A stretch of 14,253 nt of DNA from Deltaproteobacteria bacterium (GCA_019313025.1 JAFDCA010000413.1:1-14253); one strand, 5' to 3'. Positions 6,806-14,253 are shown, numbered from the stretch's first letter. The notes: a model not told the origin generated them from the letters alone. Numbers and translations are program-made.

Positions 6806-7651
6806 TTGATGGTGACAATTGAAGGTATGCTAAACAAGGAGCTAGAAAAGAAGAAATATATAAATATCATTAACTTGTATCTTAAAGAGGAAAAATTGTT
6901 TTCGATGATTAGTGCGCCGGAACTCTTTTTGCCTGTTGCTAGAGCCTTTTCATATATCAATCTTAATGATGTGTCCGTAGAAGTATTTAGTAAAGCTGAT
7001 GTCCTTTTGGCTGACAGTGAAAAACCCGCTGATCTTTTATTCTTAATGGGAAATTATTTATACGAGAAAGACAACATCGAAGATGCCTTAAAAAGATTTG
7101 ACATATTGATATCTAATCATCCCCATAGCAAATTCGCTTCAGAAGCACAACAGTTAAAGGGAAGTATTCTTTTAAAGAAAAAACAATATAAGCTGGCTGC
7201 TGATACATTTACTAAAGCCTTAAAATATTCTTTGCCAAAATGTGAAAGAGCTCGGCTTCTGATTGAAAAAGCTAAGGCCTTAACGGGCAGTAATTCCAGA
7301 GAAGACGCATTGATGGTAATGAACGAGGTTGACGAAATAAAAATAGATTGTCATTTTACGGATTACAATATTGATGAGGAGTTGGGGGATCTCTATCTCT
7401 CTCTGGGTGATGTTCGAAAGGCATTAAATATTTTTAATCAACTTATTAAGACATCAAAAGAAAATAGAAATAATAATTCGCTCAGGCTAAAATTGGCTGA
7501 ATGTTATTGGCGGTTAAATAAAAAAGAGGACTCTCTGGCACTTTATAATCAGTTGTTAAGCTTCAATGATCCATTCTGGAGCAATCTGGCTAAAGAAAGG
7601 ATGGATGAGATTCAATTTAACAAAGATAATATGTCCGAGAGGCTTAAATAG
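6806..7651 (+). CDS. AMIN/TPR protein, C-terminal part after in-frame stop
   Basis: This continues the frame of the 4976 gene after the TGA; coding resumes at once at 6749, so bases 6749-6805 also belong to it. It consists of TPR-like helix pairs, for example EDALKRFDILISNHPHSKFA and YKLAADTFTKALKYS, up to a TAG at 7649-7651. The first possible starts are TTG 6806, ATG 6809 and ATG 6827. None has a ribosome site, so independent translation is unlikely and it is better read as the rest of the same gene. It has no signal peptide of its own. If the stop is real, this part is a pseudogene remnant. The good TPR periodicity and absence of further stops over 300 codons argue that any damage is very recent. 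Confidence 0.65.
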   Translation: MMVTIEGMLNKELEKKKYINIINLYLKEEKLFSMISAPELFLPVARAFSYINLNDVSVEVFSKADVLLADSEKPADLLFLMGNYLYEKDNIEDALKRFDILISNHPHSKFASEAQQLKGSILLKKKQYKLAADTFTKALKYSLPKCERARLLIEKAKALTGSNSREDALMVMNEVDEIKIDCHFTDYNIDEELGDLYLSLGDVRKALNIFNQLIKTSKENRNNNSLRLKLAECYWRLNKKEDSLALYNQLLSFNDPFWSNLAKERMDEIQFNKDNMSERLK

Positions 7652-7680
7652 TCCCGTGGTTGAGGAGACAAGATTTAGAA

Positions 7681-9024
7681 ATGACTATAAAAAAAATATT
7701 ACTGGTGGAAAACGATATTAACAGCCATTCACATCATATATGTAAAGTATTTCTTGAATCAGGTTATCATGTTAAGACTGCAGCCAACGGACGGTTGGCT
7801 TACGAAGAAATAATTAAAAACCACTATGACCTTGTCATAAGTGATCTGAATTTGCCTCAAATCAATGGGATCAGCCTTTTAAAGAGAATAAAGGAAAGTA
7901 ATACAACCCTTCCTGTAATCCTTATAGCGGATGAGGCCTGTGTTAATGATGCGGTTGAGGCGATGAAACTCGGAGCAGATGACTTTTTGTTAAAGCCATT
8001 GACGCCAAAAATGATACAGTTAATTGACTCATATGTTGCAAATGGGTCATGTGATAAAAGGAAAGAGGAGTCAAAAAAAAGATTTAGAATAATTACACAA
8101 AACAAGAAAATGGAAAATCTTTTGGAGATTGCCAAAGATATCGCTGACAGTAAGGCTTCAATCTTTATACAGGGAGAATCGGGAACCGGAAAAGAACTTT
8201 TTGCAAGATATATACATTATCACAGCTCCCGGAGCGATGAACCATTTATCGCTGTTAATTGTGCGGCTCTTCCGGAAAACTTACTTGAGAGTGAATTGTT
8301 TGGGCATGAAAAAGGCGCTTTTACGGGTGCCATCTCCAGAAAAAAAGGAAAATTCGAACTGGCCAACCACGGGACGTTGCTTTTGGATGAAGTTAGTGAA
8401 ATGGATTATCAGCTTCAATCGAAGCTGTTAAGAGTATTGCAAGAAAGAGAAATTGACAGGATTGGTGGAATGAATTCTGTTCCTGTTGATGTAAGATTTC
8501 TTGCCACCACAAATCGTGATATTGAAAAACAAATTAAGGAAGGAAAGTTTAGAGAAGATCTTCATTATAGATTGAATGTCATACCATTTCATTTGCCTCC
8601 ATTGAGAGAGAGAAAGGACGATATTCCTCTGCTTGCAAAACATTTTGTCCAAAAATACTGTGAACTGGACAACAGGTCCGTCAAAGGCCTGACAGATGAG
8701 GCCCTTGAATCTCTTATGCAAATGGAGTGGAGGGGAAATGTTAGGGAACTTGAAAACATCATTGAGAGAGCCGTCTTAATGTGCAAGGAGGATTTAATAA
8801 GCCATAAAGATCTTTTTCTAACAGAGAAACATAGACAGCCCAACTTTGTAACACAATCGATTGCTCCTTCAACTTCTCTAAAAGAGATAGAAAAAAATGT
8901 CATTTTGAATACTTTAGACCAAACCAATGGCAACAGAACCCATGCGGCTGAAATATTAGGTATAAGCGTAAGGACACTAAGAAATAAAATGAATGAATAT
9001 CGAAAAAAAATGGAAATACAGTAA
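7681..9024 (+). CDS. Sigma-54 response regulator RR2, atypical receiver
   Basis: A 447-residue NtrC-family activator. Receiver domain (1-118): phosphoacceptor D55 (VISDLNLP) and K105 are present, but the acidic pair is E10-N11 in place of two acids and the switch Thr/Ser position is A83. AAA+ domain: Walker A GESGTGKE (165-172), GAFTGA (212-217), Walker B LLLDEVSE (233-240), RGNVRELEN (351-359). Fis-type helix-turn-helix at about 416-440 (GNRTHAAEILGISVRTL). ATG at 7681 is chosen because MTIKKILLVEND fits the family N-terminus and GAGGAG lies 13 bases upstream; a TTG at 7660 would add 7 residues. It is 29 bases after the TPR gene, so probably cotranscribed, and 83 bases before flgB with a sigma-54 promoter between. 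A FlrC/FlbD-like activator of the basal-body operon is the likely role. Confidence 0.9.
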   Translation: MTIKKILLVENDINSHSHHICKVFLESGYHVKTAANGRLAYEEIIKNHYDLVISDLNLPQINGISLLKRIKESNTTLPVILIADEACVNDAVEAMKLGADDFLLKPLTPKMIQLIDSYVANGSCDKRKEESKKRFRIITQNKKMENLLEIAKDIADSKASIFIQGESGTGKELFARYIHYHSSRSDEPFIAVNCAALPENLLESELFGHEKGAFTGAISRKKGKFELANHGTLLLDEVSEMDYQLQSKLLRVLQEREIDRIGGMNSVPVDVRFLATTNRDIEKQIKEGKFREDLHYRLNVIPFHLPPLRERKDDIPLLAKHFVQKYCELDNRSVKGLTDEALESLMQMEWRGNVRELENIIERAVLMCKEDLISHKDLFLTEKHRQPNFVTQSIAPSTSLKEIEKNVILNTLDQTNGNRTHAAEILGISVRTLRNKMNEYRKKMEIQ

Positions 9025-9027
9025 AAA

Positions 9028-9042
9028 AGGCATGTAAATTGC
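9028..9042 (+). promoter_or_regulatory. Sigma-54 promoter of the flgB operon
   Basis: AGGCATG, 4 bases, TTGC. GG (9029-9030) and GC (9041-9042) are 12 bases apart. It starts 4 bases after the stop of RR2. Predicted transcript start near 9054, leaving a leader of about 54 bases to the flgB ATG at 9108. This should be the main promoter for flgB-flgC-fliE and probably fliF-fliH. Confidence 0.8.
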
Positions 9043-9107
9043 TAATATTTACTTATTATACTTAGGAGAAGGTTGAAAATTAACCCAGATGTGTAAAGGA
9101 AAAAGCC

Positions 9108-9515
9108 ATGCCTGACAAATTATCTTTTGGAAAAACATTTTATGCGCTTGAAAAAGCAATTAGCATCGCCCAACAGAGAAATGCACTTATTACAAGTAAT
9201 ATAAGCAACTTGGATACCCCTGGATATAAATCAAAAGATATAGATTTCAAAGGCGAACTGGCCAGAGCACTTGAAACGAATCATAAAAAGGATTTAGCAA
9301 CGACAGATCCGAGGCATATTAACATACAGATTTATGGAGATCAAATGATAGAGCCTTATGAAGAACAGGGGGAGTGGAATGGATATAACTGGGCAGATAT
9401 TGACAGCGAGATGACAAAGCTGACGGAAAATAATTTGGTCTATAGGACGGCTGTTGAAGCACTTTTAAGAAAAATGAGCTTGTTAAGAGAAGTTATTAGA
9501 GAAGGAGGTCGATAA
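9108..9515 (+). CDS. flgB: Flagellar proximal rod protein FlgB
   Basis: 135 residues, close to the 138 of E. coli. FlgB forms part of the proximal rod that passes through the periplasm inside the MS, P and L rings. It is exported by the flagellar apparatus and so has no signal peptide. The rod-family motif NISNLDTPGYKSKDIDF is at 31-47. The C-terminal helix EMTKLTENNLVYRTAVEALL (101-120) is the coiled-coil half that pairs with other axial proteins. AAAGGA, 8 bases before ATG, is a good ribosome site. First gene of the basal-body operon; flgC begins one base after its stop. Confidence 0.96.
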   Translation: MPDKLSFGKTFYALEKAISIAQQRNALITSNISNLDTPGYKSKDIDFKGELARALETNHKKDLATTDPRHINIQIYGDQMIEPYEEQGEWNGYNWADIDSEMTKLTENNLVYRTAVEALLRKMSLLREVIREGGR

Positions 9516-9516
9516 G

Positions 9517-9942
9517 ATGAATTTTTTAAAAACACTAGAAACCAGTGCCTCTGGGCTTTATGCACAGAGAAAACGAATGGATATCATTGCAAGCAATCTT
9601 GCCAACATAGAGACGACACTTACAGCTGAAGGAAAACCTTATCGGAGAAAAATGGTTGTGATGCGCACAAAGGAAATAAACCAAGACTTCGATAATATGT
9701 TTGATTCTAAAGTTAAAGGCGTTCAAGTTGAAGATATCGTAGAGGATCAAACCCCATTTAAAAAAGTATATAACCCGAGCCATCCAGATGCTGATAGTGA
9801 TGGATATCTCCATAAGCCGAATGTCGATCTAATTGTGGAAAGTACAAATATGTTAATGGCCAGGAGAGCCTTTGAGGCGAATATAGCGGCCATTAAAGCA
9901 ACAAGACAAATGGTCATCAAAGCCCTTGAAATCGGGAGGTAA
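9517..9942 (+). CDS. flgC: Flagellar proximal rod protein FlgC
   Basis: 141 residues (E. coli 134). Partner of FlgB in the rod, exported through the flagellar pathway. N-terminal rod motif ASNLANIET at 25-33. The FlgC-type block YNPSHPDADSDGYLHKPNVD (85-104) is diagnostic. C-terminal helix MLMARRAFEANIAAIKATRQ (112-131). Its ribosome site GAAGGAGG lies inside the last codons of flgB and the two genes are one base apart, so their translation is coupled. Confidence 0.96.
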   Translation: MNFLKTLETSASGLYAQRKRMDIIASNLANIETTLTAEGKPYRRKMVVMRTKEINQDFDNMFDSKVKGVQVEDIVEDQTPFKKVYNPSHPDADSDGYLHKPNVDLIVESTNMLMARRAFEANIAAIKATRQMVIKALEIGR

Positions 9943-9945
9943 GAT

Positions 9946-10236
9946 ATGAATGATTTAAAAATTACAGATTTTCAGCAGGCCACGGTACAAAAAACAGATA
10001 ATACAAAAAAGAAGCCCGCTGAAGGATTTGGTAAGGCAATAAAGGGTGCCATTGATAAAGTTAATGGACTAGAAAGAGATTCAAACAGATCCATATTGGA
10101 ACTTTTAAATGGTAAAAAAGATATTCATGAGACAATGATAAATCTCCAAAAGACTGATATATCGATGAGGCTGCTTCTTACCATAAGAAACAAAGCTGTA
10201 GAGGCTTATCGAGAAATAATGCATATGGGGTTTTAG
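9946..10236 (+). CDS. fliE: MS-ring/rod adaptor FliE
   Basis: 96 residues (E. coli 104). FliE joins the MS ring to the rod and is an early export substrate. Features: a variable Lys-rich N-terminus, then FGKAIKGAIDKVNGLERDSN (29-48), and the strongly conserved C-terminal half with DIHETMINLQKTDISMRLLL and an end RNKAVEAYREIMHMGF. That final pattern (aYqeImrM in the family) identifies FliE. GGGAGG 6 bases upstream lies in the end of flgC; the gap between the genes is 3 bases. Confidence 0.95.
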   Translation: MNDLKITDFQQATVQKTDNTKKKPAEGFGKAIKGAIDKVNGLERDSNRSILELLNGKKDIHETMINLQKTDISMRLLLTIRNKAVEAYREIMHMGF

Positions 10237-10352
10237 AGAACGCTATCCCGTGTTTAAAAGCGTTTGATTCATTTATGAATTTACTCAATATTTTAAGGTA
10301 AATTAAGGAAAAGCAACTCTTGAAGAAAGGAATGTTGTAAGGAAACAAGAGG
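10237..10352. repeat. Two inverted repeats between fliE and fliF
   Basis: AACGCT (10239-10244) pairs with AGCGTT (10259-10264) over a 14-base loop. ATTCAT-TT-ATGAAT (10267-10280) follows directly. No T-run is present and no promoter was found, so these may be RNA stems that modulate readthrough or RNA stability between fliE and fliF. The gap is unusually long (116 bases) compared with the 1-3 base gaps before it. Confidence 0.4.
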
Positions 10353-11930
10353 ATGAATGATTCAATCGGACAATTTTTCAAACTTATAAATTCGCTGCCA
10401 CTTTCTAAAAAGATCAGCATGATCTTTGTAATTGTTCTGGTGATAACCGGCTTTTTTTTCATGTTTTATTGGGCGAATCAGGAAAACTATCAGATACTGT
10501 TCAGCAATCTTTCTCCGGGAGACGGCAACGCTATTGTCGCTGAGCTCAGGAAGAAAAATATTCCCTATAAAGTAGAAGCCAATGGGACGATAATTTTGGT
10601 TCCAGAAGAAAAAGTATACGAGTTGCGTCTTTCCATGGCAGGAGACGGAATTCCCAATGGCGGGAATGTAGGTTTTGAAATATTCGATCAAACTGATTTT
10701 AAAACCACAAAATTTGTACAAGAACTCAATTATAGAAGAGCCCTTCAGGGTGAACTTGCCAGAACCATCAACCAGTTCAAAGAAGTAAAAAGTTCCCGAG
10801 TGTTTATTGTTGTTCCCGAAGAATCACTTTTTGTCGAGGATAAAAAATCGGCATCTGCATCGATACAGCTGGATCTTCGAGTAAATTTGCCCCCCGACAA
10901 GCTTTCTGCAATTGTGCACCTTGTTGCAAATGCAGTGGAAGGGTTAGAACCTGAACATGTCACGGTGGTGGATACAAAAGGGAGGCTGATATTCAAAGGC
11001 GGGTCAGGTGGCAACGCATCGTCTGAATTAAGCGATTCCCAGTTAGACTATAGAAAAAAGATTGAGAATCAAACAAAAGAGAATGTTCAAACCATGCTTG
11101 AACGCATTGTAGGTATTGACAAGGCAATCGTTCGAGTAAATGCCGAGATCGACTTTGAAAAGATTACCTTAAATGAAGAGGAATACGATCCAACAGCAAC
11201 AGCTGTTAGGAGTTCAAGAAATATTGAAGAAAACTCTCAGATCGGTCAAAAGGGCGAAGAAACGGAACAAACATTAATTAATCAAAGACGTGGTATTCTT
11301 CCATCTCCAGGGGAAACTCAGAATAACAAGACCAAAAAAGATGTTGCTACGAACTATGAGATCAATAAAATCACACGGACAATTTTGAAACCAGCAGGGA
11401 CAATCAAACGCCTTTCTGTGGCAGCAGTCATTGACGGAATTTATGAGATTCAGAAATTAAACGATGGAACGATAAAGAGAAAATATATCCCCAGAACTGA
11501 ACAGGAATTGAAAAAATTTGAAGAAATTGTGAAAAAAGCCATGGGATACAATGAAGATAGGGAGGATCAGGTTACCGTAAGTTCAATTTCATTTTCAGAG
11601 ACATCCTCAATGGATAATGAAGTTGCAGTTGCGCCAAGTAAGGTAGATCTGATCCTTCAGATCTTGAAAGACTATAGAAAAACAATCGTTAATCTTTTAC
11701 TGGTAGCGATGGTTTTCATATTTATTGTAAAACCTTTGCTCAAAAGCATGAAAACCATAACCAAAGAAGCTATTTTTACAAATGACGAACTGACTTCGGT
11801 CTCAGATGAATATGCTCGGCTTCCGGAATCTAGAGGACTGGATAGAAAGAAACAAGTTATCGAAATAACGCAAAAGAATCCGGAAAAGGCTCAACAGCTC
11901 ATTAAAGGATGGATAGGTGAACAGGAATAA
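10353..11930 (+). CDS. fliF: Flagellar MS-ring protein FliF
   Basis: 525 residues (E. coli 552). Builds the MS ring in the inner membrane, the platform for rod, switch and export gate. Transmembrane segment 1 is at about 21-40 (SMIFVIVLVITGFFFMFYW) and segment 2 at about 444-464. The periplasmic part between them has the ring-building YscJ/FliF region: YQILFSNLSPGDGNAIVAEL (47-66), then GELARTINQF near 133 and AVEGLEPEHVTVVD near 194. The cytoplasmic tail ends in NPEKAQQLIKGWI (509-521), the FliG-binding helix. A ribosome site with AAGGAAAC/AAGAGG elements precedes ATG 10353. fliG starts 8 bases after its stop. Confidence 0.97.
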   Translation: MNDSIGQFFKLINSLPLSKKISMIFVIVLVITGFFFMFYWANQENYQILFSNLSPGDGNAIVAELRKKNIPYKVEANGTIILVPEEKVYELRLSMAGDGIPNGGNVGFEIFDQTDFKTTKFVQELNYRRALQGELARTINQFKEVKSSRVFIVVPEESLFVEDKKSASASIQLDLRVNLPPDKLSAIVHLVANAVEGLEPEHVTVVDTKGRLIFKGGSGGNASSELSDSQLDYRKKIENQTKENVQTMLERIVGIDKAIVRVNAEIDFEKITLNEEEYDPTATAVRSSRNIEENSQIGQKGEETEQTLINQRRGILPSPGETQNNKTKKDVATNYEINKITRTILKPAGTIKRLSVAAVIDGIYEIQKLNDGTIKRKYIPRTEQELKKFEEIVKKAMGYNEDREDQVTVSSISFSETSSMDNEVAVAPSKVDLILQILKDYRKTIVNLLLVAMVFIFIVKPLLKSMKTITKEAIFTNDELTSVSDEYARLPESRGLDRKKQVIEITQKNPEKAQQLIKGWIGEQE

Positions 11931-11938
11931 TAACGATT

Positions 11939-12946
11939 ATGAAACTAATCGCTGATAAATTATCAGGACCGCAGAAAGCTGCAATCCTTTTTCTGACAAT
12001 GGGAGAGGAGTATTCCACAGCCTTGTTTAAAGAGTTGGATGAAACAAGCATAAAAAAAATAGGGAAATATATGTCTGAAATCACATATATTCCATCTGAT
12101 GTTTTAAGTACGGTAATGGATGAGTTCCTCATAAACTTTAAAAGCGATAGTGATGTCATCGTATCAGGAGAAGATTTTCTTAAACAGATTGTAAATAAGT
12201 CTCTGGATAAAGAAAAAGCCAGGGAAGTTTTTAAGGTCATTGGTGAAAAAGGTAAAAGCATGCCTTTTAGTGATCTTACCTATATCCCTGTGGAGAATCT
12301 AATTAATATTATTCAGGGAGAGCATCCCCAAACTATTGCTCTGATTTTGTCTTACCTGCCATATGAAAAGGCGGCCGAAGTTTTAAAATCTTTTCCTGAA
12401 GAACTCAAAATCGATGTGGCACTGAGAATCGTACAAATAGGGCAGGTTGATGTTGAAATTGTAAACGAGCTTGATAAAGTCATAAAAAACGAGCTTTCAA
12501 AAATGGGGGGAGCTACAAGAAAGTGCGACGGGATTGAAACTCTGGCAAATATTTTAAATCAGGTTGACGGGATCACAGAGGAATCGGTTTTGTCTCATAT
12601 AGAAAATGAAGATAGTGATTTGGCAGATAGGGTAAGACAAAAGATGTTTGTTTTTGAAGATCTTCTTCAAATCGAAAACAGACATTTTAGAGATATCCTC
12701 CAAAATGTGGACAATCAGCTGCTCATCAAGGCATTGAAAACTACCTCGGACGAAATGAAAGATAAGGTCTTTAGTAACTTGTCAGAAAGAGCTTCAGAGA
12801 TGCTCAAGGAAGATATGGAAGTTATGGGACCTGTAAAGTTGAGTGAGGTTGAGGAAGCCCAGCAAGAGATAATAAAAATTGCAAAAAGACTTGAATCAGA
12901 AGGACGAATAGTTCTTGCTAAGGGTGGCGATGATGTCTTTGTCTAA
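11939..12946 (+). CDS. fliG: Flagellar motor switch protein FliG
   Basis: 335 residues, the usual length. FliG binds FliF on the cytoplasmic face, contacts MotA and FliM, and carries torque. Motifs: N-terminal GPQKAAILFLTMGEE (10-24), middle-domain EHPQTIALILSYLP (128-141), MFVFEDLLQIENR (236-248), and the C-terminal MGPVKLSEVEEAQQEI (296-311) that forms the charged torque helix region. ATG 11939 has only a weak, distant ribosome site (AGGA in the fliF end), so translation probably depends on coupling with fliF. The end overlaps the start of fliH. Confidence 0.97.
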   Translation: MKLIADKLSGPQKAAILFLTMGEEYSTALFKELDETSIKKIGKYMSEITYIPSDVLSTVMDEFLINFKSDSDVIVSGEDFLKQIVNKSLDKEKAREVFKVIGEKGKSMPFSDLTYIPVENLINIIQGEHPQTIALILSYLPYEKAAEVLKSFPEELKIDVALRIVQIGQVDVEIVNELDKVIKNELSKMGGATRKCDGIETLANILNQVDGITEESVLSHIENEDSDLADRVRQKMFVFEDLLQIENRHFRDILQNVDNQLLIKALKTTSDEMKDKVFSNLSERASEMLKEDMEVMGPVKLSEVEEAQQEIIKIAKRLESEGRIVLAKGGDDVFV

Positions 12947-13673
12947 AAATATAAAAAAGTCAACCGGCGAAGAAGAATCATGGCTCAAATATGAAATGGA
13001 GTCCTTTGAACCTTTTAAGTTTCAAGATCAAGGTCGGAAAAACGATTTTGTATCTTTAGACCCCGGAAAAGCAGAAAAATCAAAATTTGTTCCACTTGAA
13101 TCTTGGGAAAATACCGGGAGTAAGAAAGAAGGAGCCGACGATGATTTATCGAGGACACAAAACAATATTCCAAGTATTGAACAGGAAGCTTATGAAAAGA
13201 GTTTTGCTCAAGGGGAAAAAGACGGATTTGAATTCGGAGAAAAGAAGGCTATAAAAGTTATAGAAAATATTGAAAATTTATTCAATGAAATGGTCAGCCT
13301 CAAGCACGATGTATTAAAACAATATGAAATGGAAATTATAGATCTGATATTTACTGTTGCTGAGAAAATTGTTCATAACGAAGTAAGATCAAACGATTCT
13401 GTAATAAAAAAGGCCATTTTTGATGCGCTGGAACTGGCGCTTGAAAAGAGTAAAGTTGTTTTTAATGTCAATCCGGATGATTACGATTATGTAGAAAAAC
13501 TGAGGCCGGAGCTTTTTAATCAATGCAAAGGTCTTAAATCGGTCGTCGTTACTTCCGATCCTGGCGTATCAAGAGGGGGGTGCTATTTAGAAACACCTTA
13601 CGGAAATATCGATGCAACGATAGAATCGAAACTGGAAAAAATATATCAATGTTTACAGGATTCTGTTGAGTGA
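12930..13673 (+). CDS. fliH: Flagellar export apparatus protein FliH
   Basis: 247 residues (E. coli 235). FliH dimerises, binds the ATPase FliI and docks it to the export gate. Features: long acidic, disordered N-terminus (about 1-80), the helix with GxxxGxxxG spacing G95/G99/G103 (AQGEKDGFEFGEKKA) that is the hallmark of FliH, a helical stalk (120-175), and the conserved C-terminal domain with PGVSRGGCYLETPYGNIDA (211-229). ATG 12930 or ATG 12933 both fit behind AAGGG (12920-12924); a TTG at 12915 is less likely. It overlaps fliG by 17 bases. Ends in TGA at 13671-13673. Confidence 0.92.
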   Translation: MMSLSKNIKKSTGEEESWLKYEMESFEPFKFQDQGRKNDFVSLDPGKAEKSKFVPLESWENTGSKKEGADDDLSRTQNNIPSIEQEAYEKSFAQGEKDGFEFGEKKAIKVIENIENLFNEMVSLKHDVLKQYEMEIIDLIFTVAEKIVHNEVRSNDSVIKKAIFDALELALEKSKVVFNVNPDDYDYVEKLRPELFNQCKGLKSVVVTSDPGVSRGGCYLETPYGNIDATIESKLEKIYQCLQDSVE

Positions 13674-13737
13674 CATCTCAATTGATCGTAAACAAAATGT
13701 TGAAAATACATAGTTTATTTGATTTAGTATTTTAATA

Positions 13738-13799
13738 GATTCGGATGAATTTTCATAACTTTATATATATGAGATATTAATTTGTAACCGAATCCCTTT
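13738..13799 (+). terminator. Possible terminator after fliH
   Basis: GATTCGG (13738-13744) is a perfect inverted match to CCGAATC (13788-13794), followed by CC and TTTTT. The 43-base loop is long but can fold further (ATGAATTTTCAT, 13745-13756; TCATA/TATGA inside). A long-looped stem is weaker than a classic terminator, so partial termination is the most that can be proposed. Confidence 0.3.
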
Positions 13800-13817
13800 T
13801 TGTTTACCTTACGGAAA

Positions 13818-13825
13818 GCCGATAA
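13818..13825 (+). promoter_or_regulatory. Sigma-28 -10 box without a clear -35
   Basis: An exact GCCGATAA. At the required spacing the -35 position reads TTTG, not TAAA. If used, transcription would start near 13833 and produce a leader of about 165 bases before fliI. Only half of a promoter is supported. Confidence 0.25.
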
Positions 13826-13854
13826 TACCCTATCTCATTTGTTGTCAATGGTTT

Positions 13855-13948
13855 GCAGTAGACGACTACTGCTTCATCCTCGAAGCCTTGAATATGGGCC
13901 ATCCTCGACTTTCGCTAAATCGAGGTGTTCTCTAAAGCTTTGAATGTG
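13855..13948 (+). repeat. Tandem stem-loop region upstream of fliI
   Basis: Three stems in 71 bases: GCAGTAG/CTACTGC over ACGA (13855-13872), GCTTC/GAAGC (13871-13886) and CCTCGA/TCGAGG (13903-13925). They are interleaved with direct repeats: CATCCTCGA occurs at 13875-13883 and 13900-13908, and a 14-base copy pair (12 of 14 identical) starts at 13883 and 13935. It is GC-richer than its surroundings. No gene is seen in 13674-13997. It may be a structured leader RNA or a decayed repeat element. Confidence 0.5.
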
Positions 13949-13997
13949 CATTTTTAGGTTGTTAAACGGCTAAATTGATAGGGTTCAAAAACAGAAA

Positions 13998-14253
13998 ATG
14001 ACGGGATTTAAACCAACCATCGAATGGGATAAATATCAAGAAGCACTTCGGTCATGTCAGCCAATAAAGATGGAAGGCAAGATTGTGAAAGTGGCGGGTA
14101 TTGTTGCACAGGCGAACGGCCCGGGAATGAGCATTGGGAGTCTATGTTCCATAAGAAATGGTAGCGGTCAAAATATGCAGGCCGAAGTCATTGGGTTTAA
14201 CGATAAAAGGGTTATTGTGATGCCGTTTGGAGAAATGCGCGGAATAGAACCTG
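13998..14253 (+). CDS. fliI: Flagellar export ATPase FliI, N-terminal part
   Basis: The first 85 residues; the gene runs off the right edge. FliI is the ATPase of the flagellar export apparatus and partners FliH. The N-terminal beta-barrel domain is recognisable: GKIVKVAGIVAQANGPGMSIGSLC (27-50), then AEVIGFNDKRVIVMPFGEMRGIEP (62-85), the standard FliI/F1-like layout. The Walker motifs lie outside the window. The start is ATG 13998, since an in-frame TAA lies at 13971-13973. The ribosome site is weak (AGGG, 14 bases upstream). Unlike most operons, it does not overlap fliH but follows it by 324 bases. Confidence 0.93.
   Translation, partial: MTGFKPTIEWDKYQEALRSCQPIKMEGKIVKVAGIVAQANGPGMSIGSLCSIRNGSGQNMQAEVIGFNDKRVIVMPFGEMRGIEP

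Noticed and set aside
4976..7651. Whole genome reading TGA as Trp (alternative code)
   Set aside because: All Trp codons seen in the clear genes (cheY, RR1, flgB, fliF, fliH, fliI) are TGG. An AT-rich genome with TGA=Trp would use TGA often.

Overview
The window is part of a flagellar and chemotaxis gene cluster from an AT-rich Gram-negative bacterium. The best guess is a member of the Desulfobacterota (former Deltaproteobacteria). The reasons are the gene order (PilZ protein, cheZ, cheY, a small conserved-looking protein, NtrC-type regulator, AMIN/TPR protein, second NtrC-type regulator, flgB-flgC-fliE-fliF-fliG-fliH-fliI), the use of sigma-54 promoters for early flagellar genes, and the style of the proteins. 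All recognised genes are on the + strand. No RNA gene, CRISPR array or insertion sequence was seen. The taxon is an inference from gene order and protein style, not from a marker gene.

Layout. 1-251 has no assignable gene, but holds GC-rich hairpins and a possible 3' end of an unknown reading frame. 252-266 is a clear -24/-12 promoter for a PilZ-domain protein (324-896). cheZ (1079-1855) and cheY (1983-2360) follow. Then comes a 132-residue protein of unknown function (2490-2888) behind a sigma-28-like promoter. A 389-base gap (2889-3277) holds dyads and promoter-like boxes. Next is a complete sigma-54 response regulator, RR1 (3278-4666). A 309-base gap carries a sigma-70-like and a sigma-54 promoter. 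It leads into a large exported AMIN/TPR protein (4976-7651) that is cut by an in-frame TGA at 6746-6748. A second sigma-54 response regulator, RR2 (7681-9024), follows 29 bases later. A sigma-54 promoter at 9028-9042 opens the basal-body operon flgB, flgC, fliE, fliF, fliG, fliH. A 324-base structured gap separates fliH from fliI, which runs off the right edge.

How the genes fit together. Both regulators keep the GAFTGA loop needed to activate sigma-54 RNA polymerase, and three good sigma-54 promoters lie in the same window, so a local cascade is likely. RR1 has a complete phosphorylation site. RR2 has an altered acidic pocket and lacks the switch Thr/Ser. FlgB/FlgC (proximal rod), FliE (rod/MS-ring adaptor), FliF (MS ring), FliG (switch), FliH and FliI (export ATPase complex) build the base of the motor. 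CheY and CheZ set its direction, and the PilZ protein probably links it to cyclic-di-GMP.

Points most worth a second look: the in-frame TGA in the AMIN/TPR gene, the near-leaderless sigma-54 transcript predicted for that gene, the degenerate receiver domain of RR2, and the unusual structured fliH-fliI gap.
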